Positions 51,560-61,186 of a stretch of DNA of 64,000 nucleotides are shown here, piece after piece. Location: assembly GCA_009841145.1 (NCBI GenBank), contig VXMJ01000083.1:1-64000 (forward strand), read 5' to 3'. A program made the translations under genes and the position numbers. This DNA is from Caldilineaceae bacterium SB0661_bin_34. GTDB lineage: Bacteria; Chloroflexota; Anaerolineae; Caldilineales; Caldilineaceae. The number at the start of each line of letters is the position of its first letter. Position 1 is the first letter of the stretch. The notes beneath the pieces are model-generated. The model had not been told where the DNA came from. It made no database searches and saw only the letters and a program-made list of their open reading frames with translations.

Positions 51560-52606
51560 GTGACGGCCGATACGACTTACCCCGCCATTGTGGACGGCCA
51601 CAACGACACCTTGCTGCGGCTGGTGCCCGGACGCGACCAACGGCAAACGGCGTTTCACGAAGAAGGCACGGAGGGACACGTCGACCTGCCGCGCATGCGC
51701 AAGGGCGGCATGGCCGGCGGCTTCTTCGCCATGTACACCCCGGACAAGGACTACCGGGGCGATGCACCCCTGCCGTCGCGGGGACAGGAAGTGCCCCAGG
51801 ACTTCGCCCTGGACTTCGTGCTCCGCATGTTCGCCCTCCTGTTGGATCTGGACCGGACCCTGTCCCCCGAGTTCTCGCTGGTCAGGACCGTGCCGGAAAT
51901 GCTGGATGCCCTGGCCAACGATCGCTGCCTGGCGATTGCCCACATTGAGGATGCGTCTCCGCTGGATCCGGAGTTGACGCTCCTGCCCTTGCTGTACGAC
52001 CTCGGCCTGCGTTCGATTGGGCCGGTCTGGAGCCGCACCAATGCCTTTGGCCACGGTGTGTCCTTCGACTTCCCCGGCTCCCCGGACCAGGGGCCGGGCC
52101 TCACGGAACCCGGCAAGGCCCTCGTCAAGGCCTGCAACGACCTGGGGATCATGATCGACCTGTCCCATCTGAACGAAAAGGGCTTCTGGGACGTGGCCGA
52201 ACTGTCGGAGGATCCGCTGGTGGCCACCCACTCCTGCGTGCACATTCTGTCCAATTCGGCTCGCAACCTGACCGACCTGCAGCTCGATGCCATTGCCGAG
52301 ACCAATGGACTTGTGGGCATCAACTTCAACACGGGCTTCCTGCGGCCGGACGGTGCCACCGACACCTCCACCTCTTTCACCGAAATCGTCAAGCACGCGG
52401 CCTATGTGACGGATCGCATCGGCATCGACCATGTGGCTCTGGGCTCGGACTTCGACGGCGCCACCATGCCCGGCGATCTGTCGGACTGCAGCAAGCTGCC
52501 GGCACTCATGGCATCGCTGGAGGAAACCGGCTTCGACGCGTCGGACCTGCGCAAGCTGGCCCACGGCAACTGGATCCGCGTCCTGCAGCAAACCTGGCAT
52601 CACTAA
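51560..52606 (+). CDS. Membrane dipeptidase (peptidase M19)
   Basis: A 348-residue M19 renal-dipeptidase-family metallohydrolase, active on dipeptides and often D-amino-acid or modified dipeptides. Zinc ligands are visible in VDGHNDTLLR, IAHIEDASPL, IDLSHLNEKGFWDV and ATHSCVHILS, and IDHVALGSDFDG closes the site. It starts at a GTG. No signal peptide is seen. It is the first of four closely packed genes: 22 bp separate it from the aldolase-like gene. Confidence 0.9.
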   Translation: MTADTTYPAIVDGHNDTLLRLVPGRDQRQTAFHEEGTEGHVDLPRMRKGGMAGGFFAMYTPDKDYRGDAPLPSRGQEVPQDFALDFVLRMFALLLDLDRTLSPEFSLVRTVPEMLDALANDRCLAIAHIEDASPLDPELTLLPLLYDLGLRSIGPVWSRTNAFGHGVSFDFPGSPDQGPGLTEPGKALVKACNDLGIMIDLSHLNEKGFWDVAELSEDPLVATHSCVHILSNSARNLTDLQLDAIAETNGLVGINFNTGFLRPDGATDTSTSFTEIVKHAAYVTDRIGIDHVALGSDFDGATMPGDLSDCSKLPALMASLEETGFDASDLRKLAHGNWIRVLQQTWHH

Positions 52607-52628
52607 TTCGGGAGAAAACACATCCGCT

Positions 52629-53555
52629 ATGGACCTGGCAACCCTTCTGGACAGCCTGAACAGCGTCATCGCCATTCCCATCGTGCCCCTCAGGGGCGGG
52701 GCCGTGGACTTCGACGGCCACCAGCTGAACATCCGCTACCTGATGGAGAACAACCATCTGGACAACGACCGCAAACGGGTCGTTTCCGTGGCCGGCACCA
52801 GCCTGCTGCACCACCTGAGCCTCGAGGACCAGAACGGACTCTTTGCGGCCACCGGGGAGGTCATGGGGGACGAGGGCATTCTCATGAGCGCGGTGGTGCC
52901 GAACCCACTGGCGGACGCGCGCTGCCAGATCCGCGCCCACCTGGATCTGGCGCGCCGGCCGGACGTGATTTTGATCATGCCCCTCACCGGGGTCTTCAGC
53001 CCGGACGGTCTCTGCCAGGGCCTAGGCGAACTCGCGGAGGAGTTCAGCGGCGAGGGTGCCCGGTTCCTCTACTACCTGAGAGCCTCCCGGGATCGGGATG
53101 CCGTATTGCAACTGATGGCGGCCTCTCCGCACTTTGTGGGCGTCAAGGTCGGCACGGACGTGGCGGATGCCGCCTACATGGCGGAGCGCGCCCCGGACGA
53201 CACGATTGTGATCTGGGGCATCGGCGACCGCAGCACGGCCGCCGCCCAAAAGGGCACTCAGGGCCATACCTCCGGCACGGCCGTGGTGGTGACCCGCACG
53301 GCGGACGAAATCAACAACGCCCAGCGGGCGGGCGACTGGGACCGCGCCTTGGAGTGGGAGGCGTACATCCAGGCGCTGGAGGACATCCGGTTTCGCAATG
53401 GCCGCGCCTTCAACTACACCGCCGTGATCGAGGCCCTGAACCAGATTGGCGGCGACGTGACCGGCGGCGAAGGCGGGTTCTTCAACCCGCCTGCCGACAG
53501 CGCCCTGCAGGCGGAGGTCAAGGCAGCCATCGCAACAATGGCCCCCCTGCACTGA
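52629..53555 (+). CDS. DHDPS/NAL-family aldolase-like protein
   Basis: A 308-residue TIM-barrel protein of the dihydrodipicolinate synthase/N-acetylneuraminate lyase family. The Schiff-base Lys is in HFVGVKVGTDVAD and a partner Tyr in ARFLYYLRAS. GGGAG at 52608-52612 fixes ATG 52629 although the frame is open to 52431. Members cleave or form C-C bonds next to pyruvate, for example on keto-deoxy sugar acids. Together with the SDR and isomerase behind it, a sugar-acid breakdown route is plausible. Confidence 0.85.
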   Translation: MDLATLLDSLNSVIAIPIVPLRGGAVDFDGHQLNIRYLMENNHLDNDRKRVVSVAGTSLLHHLSLEDQNGLFAATGEVMGDEGILMSAVVPNPLADARCQIRAHLDLARRPDVILIMPLTGVFSPDGLCQGLGELAEEFSGEGARFLYYLRASRDRDAVLQLMAASPHFVGVKVGTDVADAAYMAERAPDDTIVIWGIGDRSTAAAQKGTQGHTSGTAVVVTRTADEINNAQRAGDWDRALEWEAYIQALEDIRFRNGRAFNYTAVIEALNQIGGDVTGGEGGFFNPPADSALQAEVKAAIATMAPLH

Positions 53556-53592
53556 GTTCCTTCATGGCTTCGGCCGAGGAAGCAGCGGCTTT

Positions 53593-54414
53593 ATGACAGA
53601 CAACGGCAAACTGGCCGGACAGACGGCCTGGGTGACGGGGGCGGCGTCCGGCATGGGAGCCGCTGTGGCGCGTCTGTTCGTTGACGAAGGCGCCGCTGTG
53701 GCTGCGGTGGACATTCAGGCCGAACCGGGCGCGCGGGTCGCGACCCAAATCACCGAGTCGGGCGGCACGGCCGAGTTCCACGACTGCGACATCACCGACA
53801 GCAACGCGGTCAAGGCCAGCCTGGACAAGGCCGCGGCATCCCTGGGACCGCCCTCGATCATTGTGAACTGCGCCGGCATCGTCCATGTGGCCAAGCTGGA
53901 CGAGTATCCCGAGTCGGACTGGGACCAGTTGATGGGTGTCAACCTCAAGTCGGTCTACCTGTCCGTGCGGCACGGCATGCAATACCTGCGGCAACACGAA
54001 CGCAGCTACATGGTCAACATCGCCTCCGTGGGCAGTTTCATCGCCCAAGGGGACACACCGGCCTACATCGCGTCAAAGTACGCGGTCCTGGGCCTGAGCA
54101 ACAACATCGCCGTGGACTACGCCCGGGACGGTCTGCGCTGCAACTGTGTCTGTCCGGGCATCACCGACACCCCCATGCTCCGCTACCACTTGAGCACCAC
54201 CCCGGATCCGGAAGAAACGCTGGCCATGCGCCTCAAGCGGGTGCCGACCGGCGTGGTGATCACTCCGGAACAGATCGCCCGAGCCGTGTTGTACCTGAGT
54301 TGCGAGGACTCGGCCGGGATTACCGGCACCTCCCTGGTCGTGGACGGCGGCTACATCGCACCGGCGGAGTGGGAGACTGACATCACCCGATTCATGGACA
54401 ACCAGGAGGCCTGA
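53593..54414 (+). CDS. Short-chain dehydrogenase/reductase
   Basis: A 273-residue classical SDR with cofactor loop VTGAASGMGAAVARL, an N-C-A-G variant of the NNAG motif (IVNCAGIVHV), serine in ASVGSFIAQ and the catalytic YIASKYAVLG. The C-terminus includes GTSLVVDGGYIAPAEW. It is an NAD(P)-dependent sugar or hydroxyacid dehydrogenase by family, 37 bp after the aldolase-like gene and 1 bp before the next gene, so it is part of one operon. Confidence 0.9.
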   Translation: MTDNGKLAGQTAWVTGAASGMGAAVARLFVDEGAAVAAVDIQAEPGARVATQITESGGTAEFHDCDITDSNAVKASLDKAAASLGPPSIIVNCAGIVHVAKLDEYPESDWDQLMGVNLKSVYLSVRHGMQYLRQHERSYMVNIASVGSFIAQGDTPAYIASKYAVLGLSNNIAVDYARDGLRCNCVCPGITDTPMLRYHLSTTPDPEETLAMRLKRVPTGVVITPEQIARAVLYLSCEDSAGITGTSLVVDGGYIAPAEWETDITRFMDNQEA

Positions 54415-54415
54415 A

Positions 54416-55255
54416 ATGCGTGCCCGACTTGCCTGTGCCGACTTCACCTTCCCCTTGCTGGAGCACCATGCATCCCTGCAATTGATCCAGTTGATGGGCT
54501 TCCAGGGCGTGGATATCGGACTCTTCGAGGGTCGATCCCACATTCAGCCGTCCGGGGAGTTTGCGGATCCGGTGCGTTCGGGCCAGCGCCTGGAGCACCG
54601 CTTGTCGAACCTGGGCCTGGAAGTGGCGGACATTTTCCTGCAGTTGGATACGGACTTCGTGTCGTTTGCCATCAACCAGCCGGATGACACCCGTCGGCGG
54701 CATGCCCGCGAGCAGTTCCTGAGGGCCCTGGACTATGCCGCCGCCTGCGGCAGTCGGCACGTCACCACGCTGCCAGGTGTGCGATTCCCGGAGGAATCGC
54801 ACCGGGACTCCCTGGACCGGGTCAAGGAAGAGTTGGCCTGGCGTGTGGAACGGGCACAGCGGCTAAGGCTGGAGTTCAGTGTCGAGGCGCACGTGGGTTC
54901 GATAGTCGACACACCGCGCAAGGCCCGGGCCCTGGCCCGGGGCGTGGACGGCCTGACCCTGACCCTGGACTACACCCATTTCACCCGGCAGGGCGTGACC
55001 GACGAGGAGATCGAGCCCCTCGTGGAACATGCCAGCCACTTCCACTTCCGCGGCGCGCGCCAAAACCGCCTGCAGGCGTCCATGGCGGAAAACACGATCG
55101 ACTACGAACGGGTCCTGACGCGCATGGAGGAGGTCGGCTACCCGGGCTGGCACGCCGTGGAGTACGTGTGGAGTGACTGGGAGCACTGCAACGAATGCGA
55201 CAACGTGTCCGAAACCATCATCCTGCGGGATTTGATCCGCAGGCATTGCACATGA
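54416..55255 (+). CDS. Sugar phosphate isomerase/epimerase (TIM barrel)
   Basis: A 279-residue xylose-isomerase-like protein. It opens MRARLACADFTFPLLEHHAS and carries the metal-ligand pattern FSVEAHVGSI (Glu/His), LTLDYTHFT (Asp/His), HFHFRGARQ (His) and WHAVEYVWSDW (Glu). Its start follows the SDR stop by one base. It is a paralog at family level of the isomerase at 32056. The likely role is epimerisation of a keto sugar in the four-gene pathway. Confidence 0.87.
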   Translation: MRARLACADFTFPLLEHHASLQLIQLMGFQGVDIGLFEGRSHIQPSGEFADPVRSGQRLEHRLSNLGLEVADIFLQLDTDFVSFAINQPDDTRRRHAREQFLRALDYAAACGSRHVTTLPGVRFPEESHRDSLDRVKEELAWRVERAQRLRLEFSVEAHVGSIVDTPRKARALARGVDGLTLTLDYTHFTRQGVTDEEIEPLVEHASHFHFRGARQNRLQASMAENTIDYERVLTRMEEVGYPGWHAVEYVWSDWEHCNECDNVSETIILRDLIRRHCT

Positions 55256-55325
55256 CGACCCGTCCCAAGGATTGACAGACCCCAACAGCTCAAGGGTCGC
55301 AAATCCAAGACCTCCATGTCACCGA

Positions 55326-55352
55326 GTGCCCAGCCGGCTTGACGCCGGGCAC
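55326..55352. terminator. Hairpin between convergent genes
   Basis: GTGCCC pairs with GGGCAC, with GGC/GCC inside, in the gap between the isomerase and the convergent acyltransferase gene. No T-run is visible, so it may be bidirectional but weak. Confidence 0.35.
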
Positions 55353-55432
55353 GGTCCGGTGTGTCGGACACATGGGTCTACCAGGCCTCCGGGGATTGCA
55401 CCCCGCCTCGCCGCCCTCGCTGGATGCCGCTC

Positions 55433-56629
55433 TCAAGCCGCGGCCCGTGGATAGCGGCGACCGTTCAGTTGCTTTCCGATGAACGTCGGCCGCACCAGAT
55501 ACTGATAGAGCACCAGGATCAAACAGGTTGCCGCGACCACGACGAGAGCGAGCTTCACGATTCCCGGAAGGGGCATGTTCCTTAAGGGGAGGGGCAGCAA
55601 TATGACGAACGGCACATGGACGAGGTAGATCCAGTACGAGGCGTCCGCCATGTACCGCCAGCGCTGGCTTGGTTTGTCCATGTAGCGGAGGAACAGTCCA
55701 ATCAGGCCATAGGCCAGGAACCACATGGAAAGCGAGAGGAAGGCGACCGCCCCCACATGGTGGACCGTCGAAGTCCCCGCGCAGATCCTGTCCGGACCGG
55801 CGTGGCAGCCGGCGTCGGCGAAGTACCGGTACACGAAGAAGCACACGATTCCCGCAGCGAGATGGAGCCATGCGGGACGCTTGAAGCCTTCCAGCGTCTC
55901 TCGGCGGCAGAACAGCAGCCATCCGACTGTGAAGAACAGGCACCACAGTGCCAGTTGGCGCAGGGTTGGGATCGGACCGGCGTAGTAGTCGATGGCCCAC
56001 GACTGCATCCGGTACAGAATGGTGCCGGTGACCAGGACCAGCACCACGATGCCTCCTCGGTGCAGCAGACGTTCAAAGAGGTCCAGCGTCCAGGTACGCA
56101 CCCGCTCCGGGATGCGAACGGCGAGCGGCCGTACCCCGCTCGCGACCACGCAAAGGATCATCAGATGGTAGAGGAACCACAGATGCAGGAAGATGTAGCG
56201 CACCGCATCCGCTGACATCAGCTCGTCCCTGCCATAGGTATGGGTTGGCGGGACCGAACTGAACCGGGAGGCATACGTCACGACGAAGTACATCGTGGCC
56301 GCCAGCATGGGCCAGGCTACCAGGAACGGCACCCCGATCCGGCTCCATCGATTCCGCAGGAATGCCGGGATGCCCCGTGTCTGCACCAGGTACGCCGCGA
56401 AGAACCCCGCAATCGCAAAAAAGACCGGCAGCTGGAACACACGGATGAAGACGATCACCCAGTGAGCGAGGATGTCGGCCTGGGCATCTTTGTATGGCCA
56501 GGCCTCAAAAACGGTGGGTTCGTAGCTCATCGCGGCGTGCCGAACCACCCCAAGGAGCATCAAGACCGCACGCAGCCGGTCGAGTGAGTGATATCGTGGG
56601 ATCGTGACCCGGGACCGAGTGCCGTCCAC
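55433..56629 (-). CDS. Acyltransferase-3 family membrane protein
   Basis: A 398-residue integral membrane protein with about ten transmembrane segments. The family catalytic His follows an Arg in LDRLRAVLMLLGVVRHAAM, and ADASYWIYLVHVPFVILLPL is the conserved C-terminal helix. Members (OafA, MdoC and others) transfer acyl groups to sugars, lipids or polyketides. The open frame reaches 56836 but would overlap the P450; GTG 56629 sits 17 nt after the P450 stop. The gene is thus probably co-transcribed with the GPP34-P450 gene and may modify its product. Confidence 0.82.
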   Translation of the reverse strand: MDGTRSRVTIPRYHSLDRLRAVLMLLGVVRHAAMSYEPTVFEAWPYKDAQADILAHWVIVFIRVFQLPVFFAIAGFFAAYLVQTRGIPAFLRNRWSRIGVPFLVAWPMLAATMYFVVTYASRFSSVPPTHTYGRDELMSADAVRYIFLHLWFLYHLMILCVVASGVRPLAVRIPERVRTWTLDLFERLLHRGGIVVLVLVTGTILYRMQSWAIDYYAGPIPTLRQLALWCLFFTVGWLLFCRRETLEGFKRPAWLHLAAGIVCFFVYRYFADAGCHAGPDRICAGTSTVHHVGAVAFLSLSMWFLAYGLIGLFLRYMDKPSQRWRYMADASYWIYLVHVPFVILLPLPLRNMPLPGIVKLALVVVAATCLILVLYQYLVRPTFIGKQLNGRRYPRAAA

Positions 56630-56646
56630 GCGCCCTGATGCCTGGT

Positions 56647-58644
56647 TCAGTTGGTCATCGGAGCGTTGTGCGTCCGGCGGCCCAGAACGCGGATTCTGAA
56701 GCCGACGGGCTGCATGGTCGGGAACGATCTCACCCGCAGGGCATGATCCGGAGCAAGCGGCTCCAGAACGAGTTCCCGCAGAATCGTCGCCATTGTGAGG
56801 CAGAGCTGGATTGGGACGAGACCGCTGCCGAGACACCGGTGGTGGCCGGCCCCGAAGGGAGCGTAGGCGCCGGGCTGCCGATGTTCGCCGCGGGCCTGGG
56901 TGTAGCGGTCGATATCGAAGTGCTCCGGTTCCGGAAAGTATTCCTCGAGCGTGTGTCCCACGGCCGTGCCGATCATGACCTGGGTCCCCGCGGGTACCGT
57001 GTGTCCCGCGAACTCGAAGGAGTTGGAGGTCATCCGAAGCACGGCCGGCGATACCGGATGGAGCCGAAGGGTCTCCATCGCCACGCGGCGCGAAACGTCG
57101 AGCCGCCGCAGACCCTCATCGGACACAGGGCCCTGCTCGAGGAGGGCGTCCGCTTCGGCGGTCATGCCTTCCATGAGCTGCGGACGCTTCAGCATGTTGT
57201 AGAGCATGAACGAGCAGGTGCTCGCCGTGGTGTCCAGTCCGACCATGTAGGGTGCCAGCACGGTCAGGTTCAGGTTGGTCTCGGGCAGGAGCTGAGGATC
57301 GGCCTCACGCAAATCGAGCATGAGGTCGATGAAGTCCCGGTTCGTCCCGCGGGGACCCACCGTCTGCTTGTGCGCGAGGACCTTCTTGGCCAATTCAAAG
57401 GCTCGCGTGCGGGCACGCCGGAAGCGCGGGAGCTTCATGACATGCGGCAACGTAGCCGCGCTCAGGAGCAATCCGCCGAGGAGCGTGGCCAGGTCCTGGG
57501 TGTAGCCTTGGGGCGAATGGTCCGCCATCAGGTAGCCCATCTGCTCGGCAATAACGCTCTGGAACGCCGGCAACACCTCGAATGACTTGCCAATCGGCCA
57601 CTTGGCAATCTCGTCGCGGGTGATGTCGACGACCTCCCTCGCCCGCTCCCTCAGGACGCGGGCCGCGTACCCCTTGGCTTGGGCCTTCCGCGTGGTGACA
57701 TGGTCGATGCCGTCCATGGTCAGGATCGAACGCGACGCGTCCATCTGCCTATGGAAGTTCGCCATGGGCTCGAGTGATCGAAAGACGGCTTGCCCGTGCG
57801 ACATCAGGAAGTTGACCGCTTCCGGTCCCGCGATGCACACGAACCGGCGTCCGGGAACGCGTATCCTGAAGATTGGGCCCAGGTCGCGGTACTGGCGGGC
57901 AAGGAACGACACAACTCCCTTTCGCATGGCCAAGCCGTTGCCCATCAGCGGAAGGCCCGGTACGACCGGGATCTCTCTCGGGTGCGGAGGCCCCGGAGAT
58001 GATTCGTCGGGCACCTCCAATCCCTCGATGGCCAAGCTCATCGTCCGGCCGATCAGGTCGAGATTCTTGAGCAGGTCGACGCGATCCTGGATCTGCTCCC
58101 GCTCCTCCGACGACAGAATGGTACGGAACACCCCGCAGGCGTCTGCCAGCGTGATCAACACGATGTCGCGCGGATCCGGGATATCGTCGCCGAATAGCAC
58201 ACGCATGACGCGCAACTTGGCTTCTTCGACCTGTCGCCCGTCCGCGGTGGGGTAGCGCCGCGACCGGGACACCGCGGGAACCAGGGACAGAAGCCCCTGT
58301 GCCTCGGATCTCAGGATTCCGCGCTCAATTAGACGGGCCAGCGCGGCATGTCGAACTTGGTCTCCCCGCTCGGCGATCCGTCCCAGCCAATAGCCCGTGT
58401 CGCGCGACTGGCCTTCGCTTGCAATCTCGGTCAGTGTTGGATCGAGAATGTCGTCGCCGAAAGGCGTGGCGTCCACGAGCACCAGACTCTCGAGATCCGT
58501 GTCGATGCGGTCCTCGAGCGCGAGATCCATCAGCACCGCTCCGGCGAGTGCCAAGTGGAGTGAGCGCGGGGACAGACTGGCGGCCAGATCCCCCCGCCCT
58601 TCGTCCAGGGCGAGAACCAGGATTTCCTCGGCAAACCTCAGCAT
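56647..58644 (-). CDS. GPP34 (GOLPH3-like) domain fused to cytochrome P450
   Basis: A 665-residue fusion. Residues 1-205 form a GPP34 domain: LRFAEEILVLALDEGRGDL, LHLALAGAVLMDLALEDRID, LVDATPFGDDILD and LARLIERGILR are its typical blocks; eukaryotic relatives bind phosphatidylinositol-4-phosphate. Residues 222-660 are a complete P450: I-helix MVGLDTTAST, ExxR in METLRLHP, and the heme loop FGAGHHRCLG with Cys604. No membrane helix is visible. GGAG before ATG 58644 selects this start over 58656 and 58722. Electron-transfer partners are not encoded nearby. Substrate is unknown; membrane docking through the GPP34 part is a plausible inference. Confidence 0.88.
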   Translation of the reverse strand: MLRFAEEILVLALDEGRGDLAASLSPRSLHLALAGAVLMDLALEDRIDTDLESLVLVDATPFGDDILDPTLTEIASEGQSRDTGYWLGRIAERGDQVRHAALARLIERGILRSEAQGLLSLVPAVSRSRRYPTADGRQVEEAKLRVMRVLFGDDIPDPRDIVLITLADACGVFRTILSSEEREQIQDRVDLLKNLDLIGRTMSLAIEGLEVPDESSPGPPHPREIPVVPGLPLMGNGLAMRKGVVSFLARQYRDLGPIFRIRVPGRRFVCIAGPEAVNFLMSHGQAVFRSLEPMANFHRQMDASRSILTMDGIDHVTTRKAQAKGYAARVLRERAREVVDITRDEIAKWPIGKSFEVLPAFQSVIAEQMGYLMADHSPQGYTQDLATLLGGLLLSAATLPHVMKLPRFRRARTRAFELAKKVLAHKQTVGPRGTNRDFIDLMLDLREADPQLLPETNLNLTVLAPYMVGLDTTASTCSFMLYNMLKRPQLMEGMTAEADALLEQGPVSDEGLRRLDVSRRVAMETLRLHPVSPAVLRMTSNSFEFAGHTVPAGTQVMIGTAVGHTLEEYFPEPEHFDIDRYTQARGEHRQPGAYAPFGAGHHRCLGSGLVPIQLCLTMATILRELVLEPLAPDHALRVRSFPTMQPVGFRIRVLGRRTHNAPMTN

Positions 58645-59886
58645 CGTTGGCTCCATCCGGTGGCCGAGGTGCGTACCCGCGTGTGTCCGAACAGATGGAA
58701 CGGGCGGAACGCGGTTGTGCATCCCTGCTGGATGGAAAGGATTTCCGTCATCCTGCGTGCCCTATTCGGCCGCGACGCGGAGGCTGGATGCCCACGTCTC
58801 GGCGAGATCCCTCCGACACTGACCACTTCTCTGTCCTTGGACGATCGGGCAAGAAGATGAACGAATGAGGAGCTCCGATTCCGCGCGACCCAAACCAACA
58901 GCGAGGTTTTGGATGAAGAGATTCGACTTGATCCGGAGTACGAGTTCATGTTCGTACCAGTACTCAGTACTGCCCCGGCTGCTGGACACTGTGCACGCAA
59001 GCGGCGATGAGTTTCTTACCGCGTCTACCCATTTGGTCACCTTGCCTGAAAGACAGTATAACGTTAATGTAACTACATCTTCATATACCTTTCTTGACAC
59101 TGTTTAACATAAATAAATTTTACTCTGTATTCAAAAAGGCCAAGGAGCACTGCACCCTTGATTTTGATGAGTCAAAACCCCAATAGGATCCCTTGTCGTG
59201 GATTTCAGTCGCAGTCCATGCCGGACCGGACTGGCCGTCTATCTCGGTCCGTCCGAGACCTGCTCCCACTGTGGCGGCCACGCTTGGCTCCTCAACAGCA
59301 CCTACTCCTACATCTTGAAGGGTCTCGGGGGCAAGGGGCACCCGGGTCCGGTACTGGTCGTGCAAGACATGCCGCAGTGTCTCCCAATCACCGTCGGATA
59401 TGACCACTCGGCAGCGTACGCATGCCTTGTAGGCACTGGTGGCCCGACTGTATGTCCTGGATGTCAGCTACCGGAACCTGGCCACGGCGCTTGGAGCCCT
59501 GGCGGTGGTGTGGGTACAAACACCCTGTGGCGGAATGGGTAGCGGCCGCTTAGTTGACCCTCGGTCCACAGACTTGGCATCCGCCCATTGTCTTGTGGAC
59601 TGGATTTGGTTTCGACCGGGCAGCCCATGGCGGTGTCCTCAGGGCAACAGGGTCCTATGGTTCCCATACCGATACCGCCCACCCGATACGCTTGACCGTT
59701 TCAGCGATGTCGAAACTTCCGCATCATCTGCCCTGTTCCGGACGAAACACGAGGACATCCGCCTGTTGAATGCGCGTCTGAGGCTTGCCGCACGCGACCA
59801 AGACAGCTTGGCTGTATTCGTGCTGGAACAGAATGGCTGCCGGCCGCGTGCGGCCCGACCTCGCCGCAAATCGACTGGCGAGACCT
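58645..59886. other. Long region without a recognisable gene, including an AT-rich island
   Basis: About 1.2 kb. A sharply AT-rich stretch at about 59040-59130 (with a TTGACA hexamer) stands out from the GC-rich background and may hold a promoter or an integration scar. Between 59198 and 59480 a plus-strand frame has CxxC pairs (TCSHCGG, VCPGC) but matches nothing I recognise. No RNA gene is evident. Confidence 0.4.
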
Positions 59887-60621
59887 CTAGGCACTGGCCC
59901 GGCATCGAATCAGCTTGAGCTCATCGGTGCCGACGTTCTCGACGGCATAGGCTTCGTCCGTCTCCAGCAACACGGCGCCGCCGTGAGCCAGACGGCCCGT
60001 CTCACCGCCGCTGGTAATCAGTGCTGTGCCTTCCCAGATGAAGATCACCGTCTCGCCGCCCCCCTGTTCCTCGCGCTCCATGCGACCGCCTGGAGCAAGT
60101 TCCAGGCAAGTCAAAGTCATTTCGGCCATGCCGCGCGCGGGACTGGCCGGCACGCGGGCCTGAGCCCCCTGCACGGCGGCGGCTTCCGCATCCCACATGG
60201 ACTCGATGCGCACAGTGGATGCCGCGTCCGCGGCGGGTTGCGGCATCACACCCGTCTTGGCCGGATCCCGGTCGCCCGAATACAGTTCGGGATCGGGCGG
60301 CGACTGAAAGCTGATCAGCGTGGCCTGGTCGTCGGTGTGGTTGACAGTGCCGTGGACCTCGCCGGGGGGAATATAGGCGAAGTCACCTTTCACGATGGGG
60401 GTGTAGCGTTCGCCCTGGCGCACGGACACGCTGCCGTCCAGCACAATAAAAATGTCGGCCGACACTTCGTGGAAGTGCTGGGGGAACTCCTGTCCGCCCT
60501 GGAACACGGAATAGTTCAGCGTGATGTTGCGGCCTCCGCTGTCGGGGCTGATCAGACGCCGCGAATAGCCCTGTCCCATGTGAAAAACGGCACCGTCTTC
60601 CAGATTGATGAATTTCGCCAT
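59887..60621 (-). CDS. Bicupin protein
   Basis: A 244-residue protein with two cupin barrels. The first has metal-ligand residues in QEFPQHFHEVSADIFIVLDG and IPPGEVHGTVNH; the second has ELAPGGRMEREEQGGGETVI with Glu in place of some histidines. Cupins of this type are often dioxygenases or isomerases such as ureidoglycine aminohydrolase (AllE). A strong GGAGGTG lies just upstream of ATG 60621. An AllE role would fit with the allantoate-type hydrolase at 43 kb, but the ligand pattern alone cannot prove it. Confidence 0.82.
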   Translation of the reverse strand: MAKFINLEDGAVFHMGQGYSRRLISPDSGGRNITLNYSVFQGGQEFPQHFHEVSADIFIVLDGSVSVRQGERYTPIVKGDFAYIPPGEVHGTVNHTDDQATLISFQSPPDPELYSGDRDPAKTGVMPQPAADAASTVRIESMWDAEAAAVQGAQARVPASPARGMAEMTLTCLELAPGGRMEREEQGGGETVIFIWEGTALITSGGETGRLAHGGAVLLETDEAYAVENVGTDELKLIRCRASA

Positions 60622-60846
60622 GGCACCTCCTTCCTAGGATGTGTCCTGTGCCGGGTGTAGCCTTGCAGACCGAAACAATTACAGTGTACAGGGAAATTCG
60701 TTCCGCCTCGCCGTGCCGGTCTCGGACCGGCTAAGCATTTCACACGACTTGGTGTCAAGACAGCAGTTGTGTGTTGACCTGCCAGAGGCCGCCTTCCGAC
60801 CGCCAGCCCGGGACAGGCGGGTTTCGGTCGAGCCTGGGAGAAGCCG

Positions 60847-61086
60847 TCATCCCCAGCGCCTGAACAAATACAGAACCGCGTTCAGGATTACGGTCAACAC
60901 GATGCTAACGGCCACCATGGTGCCCAGAGGAACGTGCACACTCATGCCCGGACGGTTCCAACGCAGGTTGCCTGGGATGTTGTCGATGGGAAGGCGCGGC
61001 AATATCAGCAGCAGGCCACCAGCGAGAATCAGTACGACACCCAGACCAATCAACAACTTTCCCATTGTTGGCAATGCTTCCTGCAT
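60847..61086 (-). CDS. DUF2905 membrane protein
   Basis: A 79-residue protein with two transmembrane helices (LLIGLGVVLILAGGLLLI and VAVSIVLTVILNAVLYLF) joined by a short LPRLPIDNIPGNLRW turn typical of DUF2905. Its function is unknown. GGAGG upstream supports ATG 61086; ATG 61065 is an alternative closer to the usual family start. Confidence 0.82.
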   Translation of the reverse strand: MQEALPTMGKLLIGLGVVLILAGGLLLILPRLPIDNIPGNLRWNRPGMSVHVPLGTMVAVSIVLTVILNAVLYLFRRWG

Positions 61087-61186
61087 GGTGCGGTGCCTCC
61101 CCCCTGTCTGTTCATGCGGTCACATGCGGGCGGGCAAAGCCATGTCGGGGCGGTGATGCCACGGTGGCGACGACCGGCCGTTGTCA

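Noticed and set aside
58762-59100. 112-codon minus-strand frame ending in the AT-rich island
   Set aside because: No similarity to a family and no ribosome-binding site, and frames on the other strand are equally long.
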